Assembly (NCBI GenBank): GCA_964367585.1
Contig: CAYIYH010000010.1
Span: 1 to 55,729, forward strand
DNA length: 55,729 nt
Source of the DNA: CAYJGJ01 sp964367585
GTDB lineage: Bacteria; Bacillota; Clostridia; Peptostreptococcales; Anaerovoracaceae
Direction of reading: 5' to 3'
Shown here in pieces: positions 7,629 through 16,400 of the stretch; position 1 is the stretch's first letter; each line of letters begins with the position of its first letter. The position numbers and the translations under genes are program-made. A model generated the notes under the pieces. The model made no database searches. It had not been told where the DNA came from and saw only the letters and a program-made list of their open reading frames with translations.

Positions 7629-8405
7629 ATGAAAACTATTTTACTAACAGGAGCAACCGATGGAATTGGACTAGAAACGGCGAAAGATTTAGCAAACGAT
7701 GGGCATAAGCTGTTACTTCACGGGAGAAGTGATGAAAAACTAAGTAAACTTAAAGATGTTCTTATAAGGTTAAATGAAAATGTGGAAGTCACTTTAATTA
7801 AAGCTGATTTATCGATAATGTCCGAAGTCCGCCAAATGGCTGATGATATTTTGAATTCGGGCATAAAACTCGATGTGATAATAAACAATGCTGGCGTGTA
7901 CGTGACTGCAAGTCCTAAAACAGTAGATAACATAGATGCAAGGTTTGCAGTAAATACTATCGCTCCATATATCTTAACAAAAAAATTGCTCCCGATTATG
8001 AATAAAGATTGCAGAATTGTAAATGTGTCTTCTGCAGCACAAAGTGATATTGATTTGAGCTCTTTCTCAGTAAGAAACTCCGACAGCGGAGCTTATGCCG
8101 AAAGTAAACTTGCGATAATTATGTGGTCAATGGAGCTTGCAAGAGAAGCAAGTGTGAATATAATATCGGTAAATCCTAAATCATTCCTAGGTAGCAAAAT
8201 GGTTCGTGAAGCTTATGGCAGAAAAGGATACGATCTTAAGATAGGTTCAGATATTCTGACTAGAGCCGCACTTTCAGATGAGTTTGCAGATGCAAGTGGC
8301 AAATACTTCGATAATGACAATGGAGTTTTTGCAAATCCTCACCCTTTTGCGCTTAGTGCGAACAACCGAAACGAGCTTATAAGGAATTTAGATAAGTTCT
8401 TGTAA
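7629..8405 (+). CDS. Short-chain dehydrogenase/reductase
   Basis: The 258-residue protein is a classical SDR. It has the nucleotide-binding TGATDGIG at residues 6-13 and NNAG near 87. The catalytic Ser is in NVSSAAQ near 135, and YAESK (Tyr and Lys of the active site) is near 153. It should reduce or oxidise a small carbonyl or alcohol with NAD(P)H. The substrate is not evident. AGGAGGG lies just before the ATG, 8 nt after the radical SAM gene. Confidence 0.88.
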   Translation: MKTILLTGATDGIGLETAKDLANDGHKLLLHGRSDEKLSKLKDVLIRLNENVEVTLIKADLSIMSEVRQMADDILNSGIKLDVIINNAGVYVTASPKTVDNIDARFAVNTIAPYILTKKLLPIMNKDCRIVNVSSAAQSDIDLSSFSVRNSDSGAYAESKLAIIMWSMELAREASVNIISVNPKSFLGSKMVREAYGRKGYDLKIGSDILTRAALSDEFADASGKYFDNDNGVFANPHPFALSANNRNELIRNLDKFL

Positions 8406-8446
8406 AAAAGAACAGAAGATAATATCTGTAATCGTTATATACTAAA

Positions 8447-8554
8447 TCACTTCAATCTCCGAAAAGACCACGCCGATAACTTGTTATACCTAACTTGCTC
8501 ATGCCCTGATGTAGGATTAAAGTTAATTTTAATAATGTCACCTTGTTTTATCAT
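8447..8554 (-). pseudogene. mazF toxin remnant
   Basis: An ATG overlapping the mazE stop codon (ATGA) opens a 35-codon frame beginning MIKQGDIIKINFNPTSGHEQ. This is the exact N-terminal strand-loop of MazF endoribonucleases. After GHEQ the sequence loses the expected YRPALVVS segment and ends at a TGA. Nothing recognisable as the rest of the fold follows before the SDR gene. The toxin is therefore inactive, probably through internal deletion. Confidence 0.75.
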
Positions 8555-8796
8555 ATTTCTTCACCAATTGAATTTCCCCAATCAATATCCGCAGGGATGT
8601 ATTCGTCGTCAAAATTCGCAAATAATTCTTTGATATTTTTTCGCTTATTTGAAACTGATTTTTTGATTACAATTGCATCGTTTCCGGTAGTTATTTCGAT
8701 TTCATCGTTTTCTTGCCATTTAACTGCATCAAGCAAGTGTTTTGGCAATCGGATACCTTGAGAATTTCCCTTAGAGTAACTTAAAATAAGTTTCAA
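8551..8796 (-). CDS. mazE: MazE-type (AbrB/SpoVT domain) antitoxin
   Basis: The 81-residue protein has an N-terminal swapped-hairpin AbrB-like DNA-binding domain (GNSQGIRLPKHLLDAV near residues 10-25, then EIEITTGNDAIVIKK). An acidic C-terminal tail (about 55-81) in MazE proteins wraps around the MazF toxin. It would bind its own promoter and neutralise MazF, but the adjoining mazF is a 35-codon stub, so this antitoxin is orphaned here. It lies antiparallel to its neighbours. Confidence 0.82.
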   Translation of the reverse strand: MKLILSYSKGNSQGIRLPKHLLDAVKWQENDEIEITTGNDAIVIKKSVSNKRKNIKELFANFDDEYIPADIDWGNSIGEEI

Positions 8797-8963
8797 TAAA
8801 AATATATAATTAAAATAAGCCTATTTAAATTAATAGCTAGATATATAATGACGATTCAAATTAGAAAATTCTGAAAAAAGATAAAAATAGATATATTTAG
8901 AATAAAAAACAACATATATTTATTAATTGATATTATTTATAATTTATACAAGGAGGAAAATAT

Positions 8964-10316
8964 ATGGTGTATGATTTAATTATAAAAAATGGTTTTGTTA
9001 TGACTGACAATGGATTACAAAAGATCGATGTTTTTATCAGTAATGAAAAAATTGTTAAACTATCAAAGTTTAATCAAGAGGATGAGTCAAATGATGTGAT
9101 AGATGCAGAAGAAAAACTAGTATTACCAGGATTTATTGACCCTCATGTACATTTAAATGATCCAGGCTTGACTAACAGTGAAGATTTCCATACTGGAACT
9201 TGTGGCGCTGTCGCTGGTGGAATAACTACGGTACTAGAACACCCACTAACTGATCCTTTGCCAGATAATTTGAAGGACTACAATGATAAGAAAGCTATTG
9301 GTAAAAGCAAGGCTGTAACGAATTTTGCTTTATTTGGTGCATGTTCATCGGAAAATGAAGAAGAAATCTTAAAGATAATAGAAAGCGGTGCGGTAGCTTT
9401 TAAGACATTTTTGACGTATTCTCCCGAAATTCCTAGTCTAGATGATGGACGATTATTCGATAGAATGAAATTCCTTGCAGATAAAAATACTATACTAGTT
9501 ATTCATTGTGAGAATAATGATATTGTAGAATACTACACAAATTTTATTAGAAAGCAAGGGACAACTGAGGCAAAAGATTATCCTAAAGGACGTCCTGAAA
9601 TTGCAGAAATAGAGGCAGTTTCAAGAGTGTGTCTATTTGCTCGAAAAACGGGGTGCAAAATAAATATTGCACATTGTACTTTAAAAGAAGCTGTTGATAT
9701 AGTAATAGAAAATAATAAACAAGGTGCCGATATTACTGTAGAAACCTGTCCTCAATATTTAATGTTAGACGAATCAATGCTTAATGAATTAGGCCCCTTC
9801 GGTATTTGTAATCCACCTTTAAGAACAAAGCAAGAAGTTGAGCTATTATGGGATAGTTTATTCTCAGGAGATATCAATTGGGTTTGCAGTGACCATGCTA
9901 CGTATACTTTTGAGGAAAAAGAAATAATAAATAATGATATTTTTAGTGTGCCTGCTGGAGTTACCGGAATTGAAACCACATATCAGCTTCTTTTCAGTGA
10001 AGGAGTAAATATGCGTGGAATGTCATTAGAGAAATTTGTAGAATTGAGTAGTACCAACGCAGCGAAAAGATTTGGCATTTTCCCTTCTAAAGGACATATT
10101 TCTGAAAATGTAGATGCTGACCTTGTGATTTTGGATCCAGAATATGAATGGAAAATAGACCAAAATAAATTAAAGCAAATGATTAAATGGAGCCCGTACC
10201 ATGGGAAAAAAGTCAAAGGCAAGGTATTAAAAACGATTGTAAATGGCAAGCTTGCCTATGATGGAGAAAATGTTATTGCACTACCTGGTTCTGGGAAGTA
10301 TATAAATAAAGGATAA
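8964..10316 (+). CDS. allB: Allantoinase (cyclic amidohydrolase)
   Basis: The 450-residue protein is a metal-dependent amidohydrolase that opens the allantoin ring to allantoate. Metal ligands are visible in order: HVHLNDPG near residue 61, the carboxylated Lys in AFKTFL near 147, His in VIHCEN near 181, His in INIAHCT near 237, and Asp in CSDHATY near 310. The FHTGTCGAVAGGITT stretch is typical of allantoinase rather than dihydropyrimidinase. AAGGAGG lies upstream of the ATG. It is the first gene of a four-gene purine-breakdown operon. Dihydropyrimidinase activity cannot be fully excluded. Confidence 0.88.
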   Translation: MVYDLIIKNGFVMTDNGLQKIDVFISNEKIVKLSKFNQEDESNDVIDAEEKLVLPGFIDPHVHLNDPGLTNSEDFHTGTCGAVAGGITTVLEHPLTDPLPDNLKDYNDKKAIGKSKAVTNFALFGACSSENEEEILKIIESGAVAFKTFLTYSPEIPSLDDGRLFDRMKFLADKNTILVIHCENNDIVEYYTNFIRKQGTTEAKDYPKGRPEIAEIEAVSRVCLFARKTGCKINIAHCTLKEAVDIVIENNKQGADITVETCPQYLMLDESMLNELGPFGICNPPLRTKQEVELLWDSLFSGDINWVCSDHATYTFEEKEIINNDIFSVPAGVTGIETTYQLLFSEGVNMRGMSLEKFVELSSTNAAKRFGIFPSKGHISENVDADLVILDPEYEWKIDQNKLKQMIKWSPYHGKKVKGKVLKTIVNGKLAYDGENVIALPGSGKYINKG

Positions 10317-10320
10317 TATA

Positions 10321-10968
10321 ATGAGAATCATTGTGATTAACCCTAATTCATCTGACATTGTTACTAATCTGTTAAAGGATAATGTTAAAAGATTTGAGAA
10401 TGAAGAAATAAAAATAGATGTTGTAAAATGTGAAAAATCTCCTTTAGAAATATGCTCATCATATGATGAATTAATTGCAGGTATAGAAACAGTAAAGAAA
10501 GCAAAAGAAATAGAAAAAGAGTATGATGGAGTTATTATAGGATGTTTTGCTGATCCCGGATTGCGAGCTGCCAGAGAAATTTTATCAATACCAATCGTAG
10601 GGATGTATGAAAGTAGTGCATATTTCGCTAAACTCAACGGAATCAGATACTCCATAATTGCATCCGGAAATTATAAAGATATTTCACCCTGGATAGGAAG
10701 TGCTAGATCTATTGGCGACTGTGATAACCTGGCATCAATAAGATATATTAATTCATCAGTAGAAGAGACTGTAAATGTGGATCAAAAGGTGATTATTAAA
10801 GAAATAAACAATGCTATTTTAAGTGATGGTATAGACTCTATTATTTTAGGATGTGCGGCATTTGCGAATCGAGGAGAAAAATTATCAGCTGAGATGAGCA
10901 TTCCGGTAATCGATGGAATAAAGGAATCTATTAGTTTAGTTCAAATGTTAGTTAACTATAGGAGATAG
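10321..10968 (+). CDS. Asp/Glu/hydantoin racemase family protein, probable allantoin racemase
   Basis: The 215-residue protein begins IIVINPNSS, the conserved first strand of hydantoin/allantoin racemases. It has the two catalytic Cys segments: GCFADPGLRAAR near residue 79 and LGCAAFANRG near 180. It would interconvert the allantoin enantiomers so that stereospecific allantoinase can use both. The gene starts 4 nt after allB and ends 4 nt before allC. The tight packing supports the assignment. Confidence 0.83.
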   Translation: MRIIVINPNSSDIVTNLLKDNVKRFENEEIKIDVVKCEKSPLEICSSYDELIAGIETVKKAKEIEKEYDGVIIGCFADPGLRAAREILSIPIVGMYESSAYFAKLNGIRYSIIASGNYKDISPWIGSARSIGDCDNLASIRYINSSVEETVNVDQKVIIKEINNAILSDGIDSIILGCAAFANRGEKLSAEMSIPVIDGIKESISLVQMLVNYRR

Positions 10969-10972
10969 TGTG

Positions 10973-12181
10973 ATGAGTGAACACTCTAAATGGATTAAGG
11001 AACAACTTGAAACATTTGCAGAAACAGGAATAATGCCTGATGGAACATACTGGAGGGCTACTTATACGGAAGAAGACCGAAGAGGATTGTGTTTTCTCGA
11101 AAAAGTCCTAAAGGATAAAGGATTCAAGGTGTATTACGATGAAGTCGGGAATATTATCGGGAGAATAGAGGGTAAATCTGAAGAAGTTATAATGGTAGGA
11201 TCACATAGAGATACTGTAAAAAATGGTGGAAAATATGATGGTGCGCTGGGAATAATAACAGCTATTAAGTGTGTAAGTGATTTATTTAAAGAGAAAGGAG
11301 TGCCGAACAAAACGGTTGAAGTAGTTGGATTATGTGAGGAAGAGGCAAGTAGATTCTTAAGCGGCTATATTGGCAGTAGGGCTATTACAGGTACTCTTAC
11401 ACATAATAATTTACTTGAAACTGATTCCAAAGGAATTAGCGCTGAGATTGCGATGAAGGAAAATGGATTCCTTCAAAATGGATTGCCTAAACTTAGAAAC
11501 GATATAACGAGATTCATAGAATTGCATATTGAACAAGGTAATATATTAGAGACTAAAGGTAAACAAATTGGAATTGTGACTTCCATAGTCGGAATATATT
11601 CGGGATACGTAAAATTTATTGGGGAACAGAATCATGCGGGAACGACTCCAATGAGTACTCGGAAAGACCCTGTAGCGTGTCTCGCGGAATTTATTTCGTA
11701 TATGAATGCATTTGCAAAAGCTCAAGATGATGAAATAACATTTACTGTTGGAAACATCGAGATAACACCGGGAATAAGCAATGTAATAGCAAAAGAGGCA
11801 GTTATGACATTTGATATGAGAGCTGGAAAGAACGATTTATTAGAATATGCTGTAACGAAAATGCAAAACTTTATCAATAATAAAGTTCCTGGAATTTGCG
11901 TGGAAGTTGCTTTTGCATGTCAAGATCCGCCTATTGAAATGGATGAAACAGGCATCAATTCTCTTGAAAAAATAGCAAGTGAAAATAAGTTGGAATATAT
12001 GAGGATTAATAGTGGTGCAGGACACGATTCTCAAATTTTCGCAGAAAAATTTGCAACAAATATGATTTTCGTTCCAAGCAAAGACGGAATTAGTCATTCT
12101 CCTCTCGAAGAGACGGAATTTGATGATATTGAAGCAGGATGTATTTTATTAAAAGAATATCTAAAGGAAATAATATGGTAG
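10973..12181 (+). CDS. allC: Allantoate amidohydrolase (M20 family)
   Basis: The 402-residue protein is a binuclear-metal M20 amidohydrolase. The expected ligands are present: His and Asp in GSHRDTV and YDGALG (near residues 80-100), Glu pair in CEEEASRF near 123-130, His in ELHIEQG near 185, His in GAGHDSQ near 343, and His in SHSPLEET near 370. In the allantoin context it should convert allantoate to ureidoglycine, releasing ammonia and CO2. The related N-carbamoyl-L-amino-acid hydrolases are the alternative. ATG 10973 is preferred over the GTG at 10970, with AGGAGA 7 nt upstream. Confidence 0.86.
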   Translation: MSEHSKWIKEQLETFAETGIMPDGTYWRATYTEEDRRGLCFLEKVLKDKGFKVYYDEVGNIIGRIEGKSEEVIMVGSHRDTVKNGGKYDGALGIITAIKCVSDLFKEKGVPNKTVEVVGLCEEEASRFLSGYIGSRAITGTLTHNNLLETDSKGISAEIAMKENGFLQNGLPKLRNDITRFIELHIEQGNILETKGKQIGIVTSIVGIYSGYVKFIGEQNHAGTTPMSTRKDPVACLAEFISYMNAFAKAQDDEITFTVGNIEITPGISNVIAKEAVMTFDMRAGKNDLLEYAVTKMQNFINNKVPGICVEVAFACQDPPIEMDETGINSLEKIASENKLEYMRINSGAGHDSQIFAEKFATNMIFVPSKDGISHSPLEETEFDDIEAGCILLKEYLKEIIW

Positions 12182-12196
12182 AAAGGGGATATTTAT

Positions 12197-13609
12197 ATGA
12201 ATAATAAGAAATTTGATATTACGGATATAGAAAATTATGAGGGAAAAAGTAGTATTCTGACGGGAAAGGACATCTTACCAAAACTTTATAGCGAAAGAAC
12301 TATTAGTCCAAGAACATTAACGATTATTTGGGTTGGAATGGCAATAGAAATAACTATTTTGATGTCAGCAGCTTTGCTGTATGCTTCTATGCCAGTATGG
12401 GAAATTATGCTTGCGTCTTTAGTTGGGCATTTGATCCTATTTATTACACTTGTTTTTACTGCAGATATGGGGGTTAAATATGGTATACCATTCGCAGTTT
12501 CTTTAAGGCCTTCATTTGGATATATCGGTGCAATTGTAATCCCATACTTCAGAGCGATACCAGCAATGTTTTGGTTCGGCTTTCAAACATGGGTTGCGGC
12601 ATCAGCCGTTAATCAAATCATTAATCTGATATGGGGATATGAGAATCTAATACTTTGGATTGTTGTTTTAGGAATAGTTCAAATTATACATACTTCATTT
12701 GGTATTGGTGCAGTAGCAAAATTAAGTACATTTGCGCTACCTATGTTAGTCGCTGTAGCGATATATATGATATATATTGCATTTGCGGATTTTGATTTAT
12801 CATGGAGTACGATATGGACAATGAAAGGATCAGATACTAGTGAGTACACTTTTATGTATGCAACACTTAGTTTTACTGGAGGATGGGCTACGCTCGCGAT
12901 GTCAATAATGGATATTACAAGAGATTGTAAAATTACAAAAGAAGAAGCCTGTTCATTTGCAACAGTGAATAAAAAATATGTTCCTTCGCAACTTATTGGA
13001 ATTCTCCCTGCTGTATTATTCTATACATTTGTAGGGATACTAGGGGTAATAACAACCGGTGAAATTGACCCAGCACAGATGTTGGTTGCAATGAATTCTG
13101 GAAGAAGTGACTTTGCTTTGTTCATTTGTTTAGTATTTATACTAATTGCAACGTGGTGTACTAATAGTACGGCAAACTTATTCCCTGCGGGATACACAAT
13201 TAGTAATACAATACCAAGTAAGATAAATTTTGCAAAAGGTATCATAATTGCTGGTCTTATTGGACTAGCAATAAGACCTTGGACACTTTCAAATGACATA
13301 ATAGATATTATGGTAATAATTGGTAATTTTCTAGCTCCTGTTGCTGGAATAATGATTAGCGATTATTTTTTCTTGCGCAAGAGAAATATCAAAGTGAGAG
13401 ATTTATATAATATTAATGGACAATATAAATATTGGAACAATATCAATCCTGCTGCGTTTATTTCATTGCCACTTACAATAGTCGTAACATGGAATGCTGG
13501 AAATATGCAATACTTCTTAAGTTTATTAATCTCTGGTATTGTATATTTGATTCTGATGAAATTTTGGATTGTGAAAAAATATCCACAGGAAGAAGTAACA
13601 GTAAAATAA
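12197..13609 (+). CDS. NCS1-family allantoin/purine permease
   Basis: The 470-residue integral membrane protein has about 12 transmembrane helices. It has NCS1 features including an N-terminal cytoplasmic ERTISPRTLTIIWVGMAIE stretch, PSFGYIGAIVIPYFRAIPAMFWFG in helix 3 (split over residues about 110-133), and ADMGVKYGIPF before it. The NCS1 family imports allantoin, hydantoins and nucleobases. Its place as last gene of the allB-allC operon points to allantoin uptake. GAAAGGGG precedes the ATG by about 8 nt. A strong terminator follows. Confidence 0.87.
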   Translation: MNNKKFDITDIENYEGKSSILTGKDILPKLYSERTISPRTLTIIWVGMAIEITILMSAALLYASMPVWEIMLASLVGHLILFITLVFTADMGVKYGIPFAVSLRPSFGYIGAIVIPYFRAIPAMFWFGFQTWVAASAVNQIINLIWGYENLILWIVVLGIVQIIHTSFGIGAVAKLSTFALPMLVAVAIYMIYIAFADFDLSWSTIWTMKGSDTSEYTFMYATLSFTGGWATLAMSIMDITRDCKITKEEACSFATVNKKYVPSQLIGILPAVLFYTFVGILGVITTGEIDPAQMLVAMNSGRSDFALFICLVFILIATWCTNSTANLFPAGYTISNTIPSKINFAKGIIIAGLIGLAIRPWTLSNDIIDIMVIIGNFLAPVAGIMISDYFFLRKRNIKVRDLYNINGQYKYWNNINPAAFISLPLTIVVTWNAGNMQYFLSLLISGIVYLILMKFWIVKKYPQEEVTVK

Positions 13610-13639
13610 GTAAAGGTAGCGTATTTAAAAAATAGTTTT

Positions 13640-13669
13640 AAAAAAGCATAGTTTAAACTATGCTTTTTT
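13640..13669. terminator. Perfect palindromic terminator after the allantoin operon
   Basis: AAAAAAGCATAGTTT is followed directly by its exact reverse complement, giving a 30-nt perfect palindrome ending in a T run. It separates the permease from the AraC-type gene and could act in both directions. Confidence 0.88.
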
Positions 13670-13713
13670 GTTATTATTAACACATTGAAGTATAGAAAGG
13701 GAGGATGTTCAGT

Positions 13714-15168
13714 ATGTTATCAAGTTGTGGATTATATCGAGCGGGGGTAGTTAACATCGAAGAGATTCCCTTTCACATTTGTAAAAGTTTAGTTATAATA
13801 TATGTTAATAAGGGAGAAATAGAACTTTCCACAACGTCTGGAGCTACAGTACTAAAAGAGAAGAGTATTGATTTTTTAAATGTTAAAGAGCCAATTATGA
13901 TGAAAAAAGTTTCTGAAAATGCTGAACTGATTTTTGTTTCATTTGAAGAAGAATTTTTGAAAAATTTCGAAATAAATTTTGAAAATGTAACATTTAATTG
14001 TAATTTATCGAATTTTTTCGAAGCTACGGCGACTGACGAGAACAAGATAGAATTAAAAATAAAATTTGCATCACTATTATCAAGTATATACTCTAAGAAA
14101 GAAATATTTCTAATAGAGGAAGAAATGAAGAAAATTATTGAGTTTATAGTTGCAACTTTTGACGATGTATCTAATCTTTTTTCTGTAGGATACAAAGATG
14201 CAACAATTAAAGATAGGTTTTGCAGAATAAGTGAATATATGATAGATAATGTGTCTAATAAAATGTCACTTTCAGATATTGCAGATAGAGAACATTTAAG
14301 TTTACAGTACCTCTCAAGAGAATTTTCTGAAAAACTAAATAAAACATACAATGAAGTCATTAATTATTACCGAGTAATAAACGCCATTATTCAGTTGCTA
14401 GATTCAGATAATAATTTAACATACATTGGAGAGAATAGTGGGTTTTCTTCAATTAGACATTATAATAAAACATTTAGAGAAATTATGGGATGCTTGCCAT
14501 CTACATTTCGAAAATCTTATTATGGTCGAAAAAGTAAAGTATGGATAAAGGAATATTTTCCTAATGAAATGCAGATAATTATTGAAAACATTATGAAAGA
14601 TGCACAGTTTAAAAACTCTGATAGATTTTGTGAAAATGAAGTTATAAATTGGTACAAAACAGAACAGAAAAATAGTTTGGATAAAATGATTAGTAAGTCT
14701 AGTTGTACAAGTTTCGATAGTAAGGAAATTGATCTAAATTTATATGATAAAATAATTGAAATAGGAAGTAATTTTGTAACAGAAGAAGTAGTTGATAAAT
14801 GTATAATTATTAAAATTACAGACAATGATAAAAAAGAAGGATTAGCAAAAATATATAGCGATGGGGATGTAATAAGGTATTCACCATTAGTTCTACTCTT
14901 TTGTATTGATTTGCGAGAATTTGATTGCAAAAAAAATAATATTTGTAAAACTGAAGATTTCCCAAAAAACTTCGGAGAATTGAATCAAGTTTTTAATACA
15001 GGATTATATGTACAAGCAATAAATATGACGGCGATTGCATTTGGTTTTTCAACCACTTATATAAAAGAGTATCTTTTTTCTCCACAAGATGTTCGTAAAA
15101 TGTTTGAATTAGCGGAACACGTAGTTCCCATGGCTTGTTTATCCCTGGGATACTCAAAAGATAATTAA
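13714..15168 (+). CDS. AraC-family regulator fused to a nitroreductase-like domain
   Basis: The 484-residue protein has three parts. Residues about 1-160 look like an AraC-type cupin/effector region. Residues about 170-270 are a double helix-turn-helix with MSLSDIADREHLSLQYLSRE and the second-helix signature GFSSIRHYNKTFRE. Residues about 323-484 are not part of ordinary AraC proteins. They resemble a nitroreductase: a KMISKSSCTSFDSKEID start, PLVLLFCIDLREF, an INMTAIAFGF helix, and a final VVPMACLSLGY. The FMN-binding RRSxRxF arginines are missing, so it may sense rather than catalyse. ATG 13714 is chosen because GGGAGG lies 9 nt upstream. It follows the allantoin operon and probably controls it. 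Confidence 0.75.
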   Translation: MLSSCGLYRAGVVNIEEIPFHICKSLVIIYVNKGEIELSTTSGATVLKEKSIDFLNVKEPIMMKKVSENAELIFVSFEEEFLKNFEINFENVTFNCNLSNFFEATATDENKIELKIKFASLLSSIYSKKEIFLIEEEMKKIIEFIVATFDDVSNLFSVGYKDATIKDRFCRISEYMIDNVSNKMSLSDIADREHLSLQYLSREFSEKLNKTYNEVINYYRVINAIIQLLDSDNNLTYIGENSGFSSIRHYNKTFREIMGCLPSTFRKSYYGRKSKVWIKEYFPNEMQIIIENIMKDAQFKNSDRFCENEVINWYKTEQKNSLDKMISKSSCTSFDSKEIDLNLYDKIIEIGSNFVTEEVVDKCIIIKITDNDKKEGLAKIYSDGDVIRYSPLVLLFCIDLREFDCKKNNICKTEDFPKNFGELNQVFNTGLYVQAINMTAIAFGFSTTYIKEYLFSPQDVRKMFELAEHVVPMACLSLGYSKDN

Positions 15169-15226
15169 GAAATGTATCAAATTCCTAAATAGTTCTTTGA
15201 TATTTTTACCCCTACCGATGAAAATG

Positions 15227-15235
15227 TGTTATAAT
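15227..15235 (+). promoter_or_regulatory. Extended -10 promoter upstream of wecB
   Basis: TGTTATAAT is an ideal extended -10 element, 71 nt before the wecB start. A clear -35 box is lacking; TTTACC at 15205-15210 with 19-nt spacing is the best. The preceding CGATGAAAATG closely matches the element at 22.86 kb, suggesting a shared promoter type for the glycan locus. Confidence 0.65.
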
Positions 15236-15305
15236 TAAAAACTGAATACAAATTACAATTAAAGGCGGACATTGAACAAACCAAAATACAACAAAGGAGC
15301 ATAGC

Positions 15306-16391
15306 ATGAAAAAGATTTGCACAGTAGTTGGGGCTAGGCCGCAGTTCATAAAACTTGCGGTTGTATCTAAAGAATTACGTAAACATTTTAATGAAGTCAT
15401 TATACATACCGGTCAGCATTATGACCACAATATGTCGGACATATTCTTCGAAGAAATGAATATCCCAAAACCAGACTATAACTTGGGTATTTCTGGCGGT
15501 ACTCATGGCAAGATGACTGGCGAGATGCTGATAGAAATCGAAAAGGTGCTTATAAAAGAAGAACCGGATATGATGTTGCTATATGGTGATACTAACTCGA
15601 CTATGGCGGGTGCACTCGCCGCGGTGAAATTAGGTATCCCTGTTTGCCATATTGAAGCAGGTAATAGACTTGGAACACTTAACAACCCCGAGGAGGTTAA
15701 TAGAAAAGTAACCGATCATGTCTCTAACCTTAATTTGATTTGCACTGATAGTGGTCTCGATTTTGCAATAAAGGAAGGATTATCAAAAACTGCACATGTA
15801 GTAGGGGATCCAATGTATGATGCATTTTTATATTATAGCAAGATAAATGATGGTGCGGAACTTCAAAATATAATTGGATTGAATGATGAAAAAATTAATG
15901 TTCCCTCTAATTATTACTATTTGACTTGTCATAGACAAGAAAATACTGACGAGATAAGTAAGTTGCAAAATATTCTAGAAGCAATGGAGTCATTGGAATT
16001 TCCTACAATCTATCCGGTGCACCCGAGGAGCCAAAAACTGGCACTAGAAATATGCAAATCGAAAGGGTTAAAGAATATAATCCTAACTAAACCTGTGGGA
16101 TATTTGACATCTGTTACGCTCGTTAATGGTGCTCATAAGCTCGTAACCGATTCTGGCGGGCTTCAAAGAGAAGCATTTTTTGCTAAAAAACAATGTGTGA
16201 CAATTTTCGACTATGTCGTTTGGATTGAAACTATGCATAACAATTGCAATCAGTTGGCAAGACCTGACAAAGATGATATTTTAGCTAAATTAAATATTGA
16301 AGTCGAGTTCGACAATGATTATCTTCCATTTGGAGATGGTGCGTCTTCTGTTAGGATTGTAGATTTAATTAAGCAATATTTAGGCGAGTAA
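15306..16391 (+). CDS. wecB: UDP-N-acetylglucosamine 2-epimerase (non-hydrolysing)
   Basis: The 361-residue cytosolic enzyme has the GT-B-like fold of WecB/MnaA proteins, which interconvert UDP-GlcNAc and UDP-ManNAc. Visible hallmarks are VVGARPQFIK at residues 7-16, TGQHYDHNMSD near 36, LYGDTNSTMAG near 96, HIEAGNR near 117, and the C-terminal TDSGGLQREAFF near 280. AAGGAGC precedes the ATG. It is the first gene of the large glycan locus and supplies a precursor for ManNAc or ManNAc-derived sugars. Closely related 2-epimerases such as WbpI act on diacetylated uronic acids and are an alternative. Confidence 0.9.
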   Translation: MKKICTVVGARPQFIKLAVVSKELRKHFNEVIIHTGQHYDHNMSDIFFEEMNIPKPDYNLGISGGTHGKMTGEMLIEIEKVLIKEEPDMMLLYGDTNSTMAGALAAVKLGIPVCHIEAGNRLGTLNNPEEVNRKVTDHVSNLNLICTDSGLDFAIKEGLSKTAHVVGDPMYDAFLYYSKINDGAELQNIIGLNDEKINVPSNYYYLTCHRQENTDEISKLQNILEAMESLEFPTIYPVHPRSQKLALEICKSKGLKNIILTKPVGYLTSVTLVNGAHKLVTDSGGLQREAFFAKKQCVTIFDYVVWIETMHNNCNQLARPDKDDILAKLNIEVEFDNDYLPFGDGASSVRIVDLIKQYLGE

Positions 16392-16400
16392 GGGAATGCA

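Noticed and set aside
13773..14360. A 195-codon frame antisense to the AraC-type gene
   Set aside because: The plus-strand gene has clear HTH motifs; the antisense frame is a low-complexity, Ser/Phe/Ile-rich shadow.
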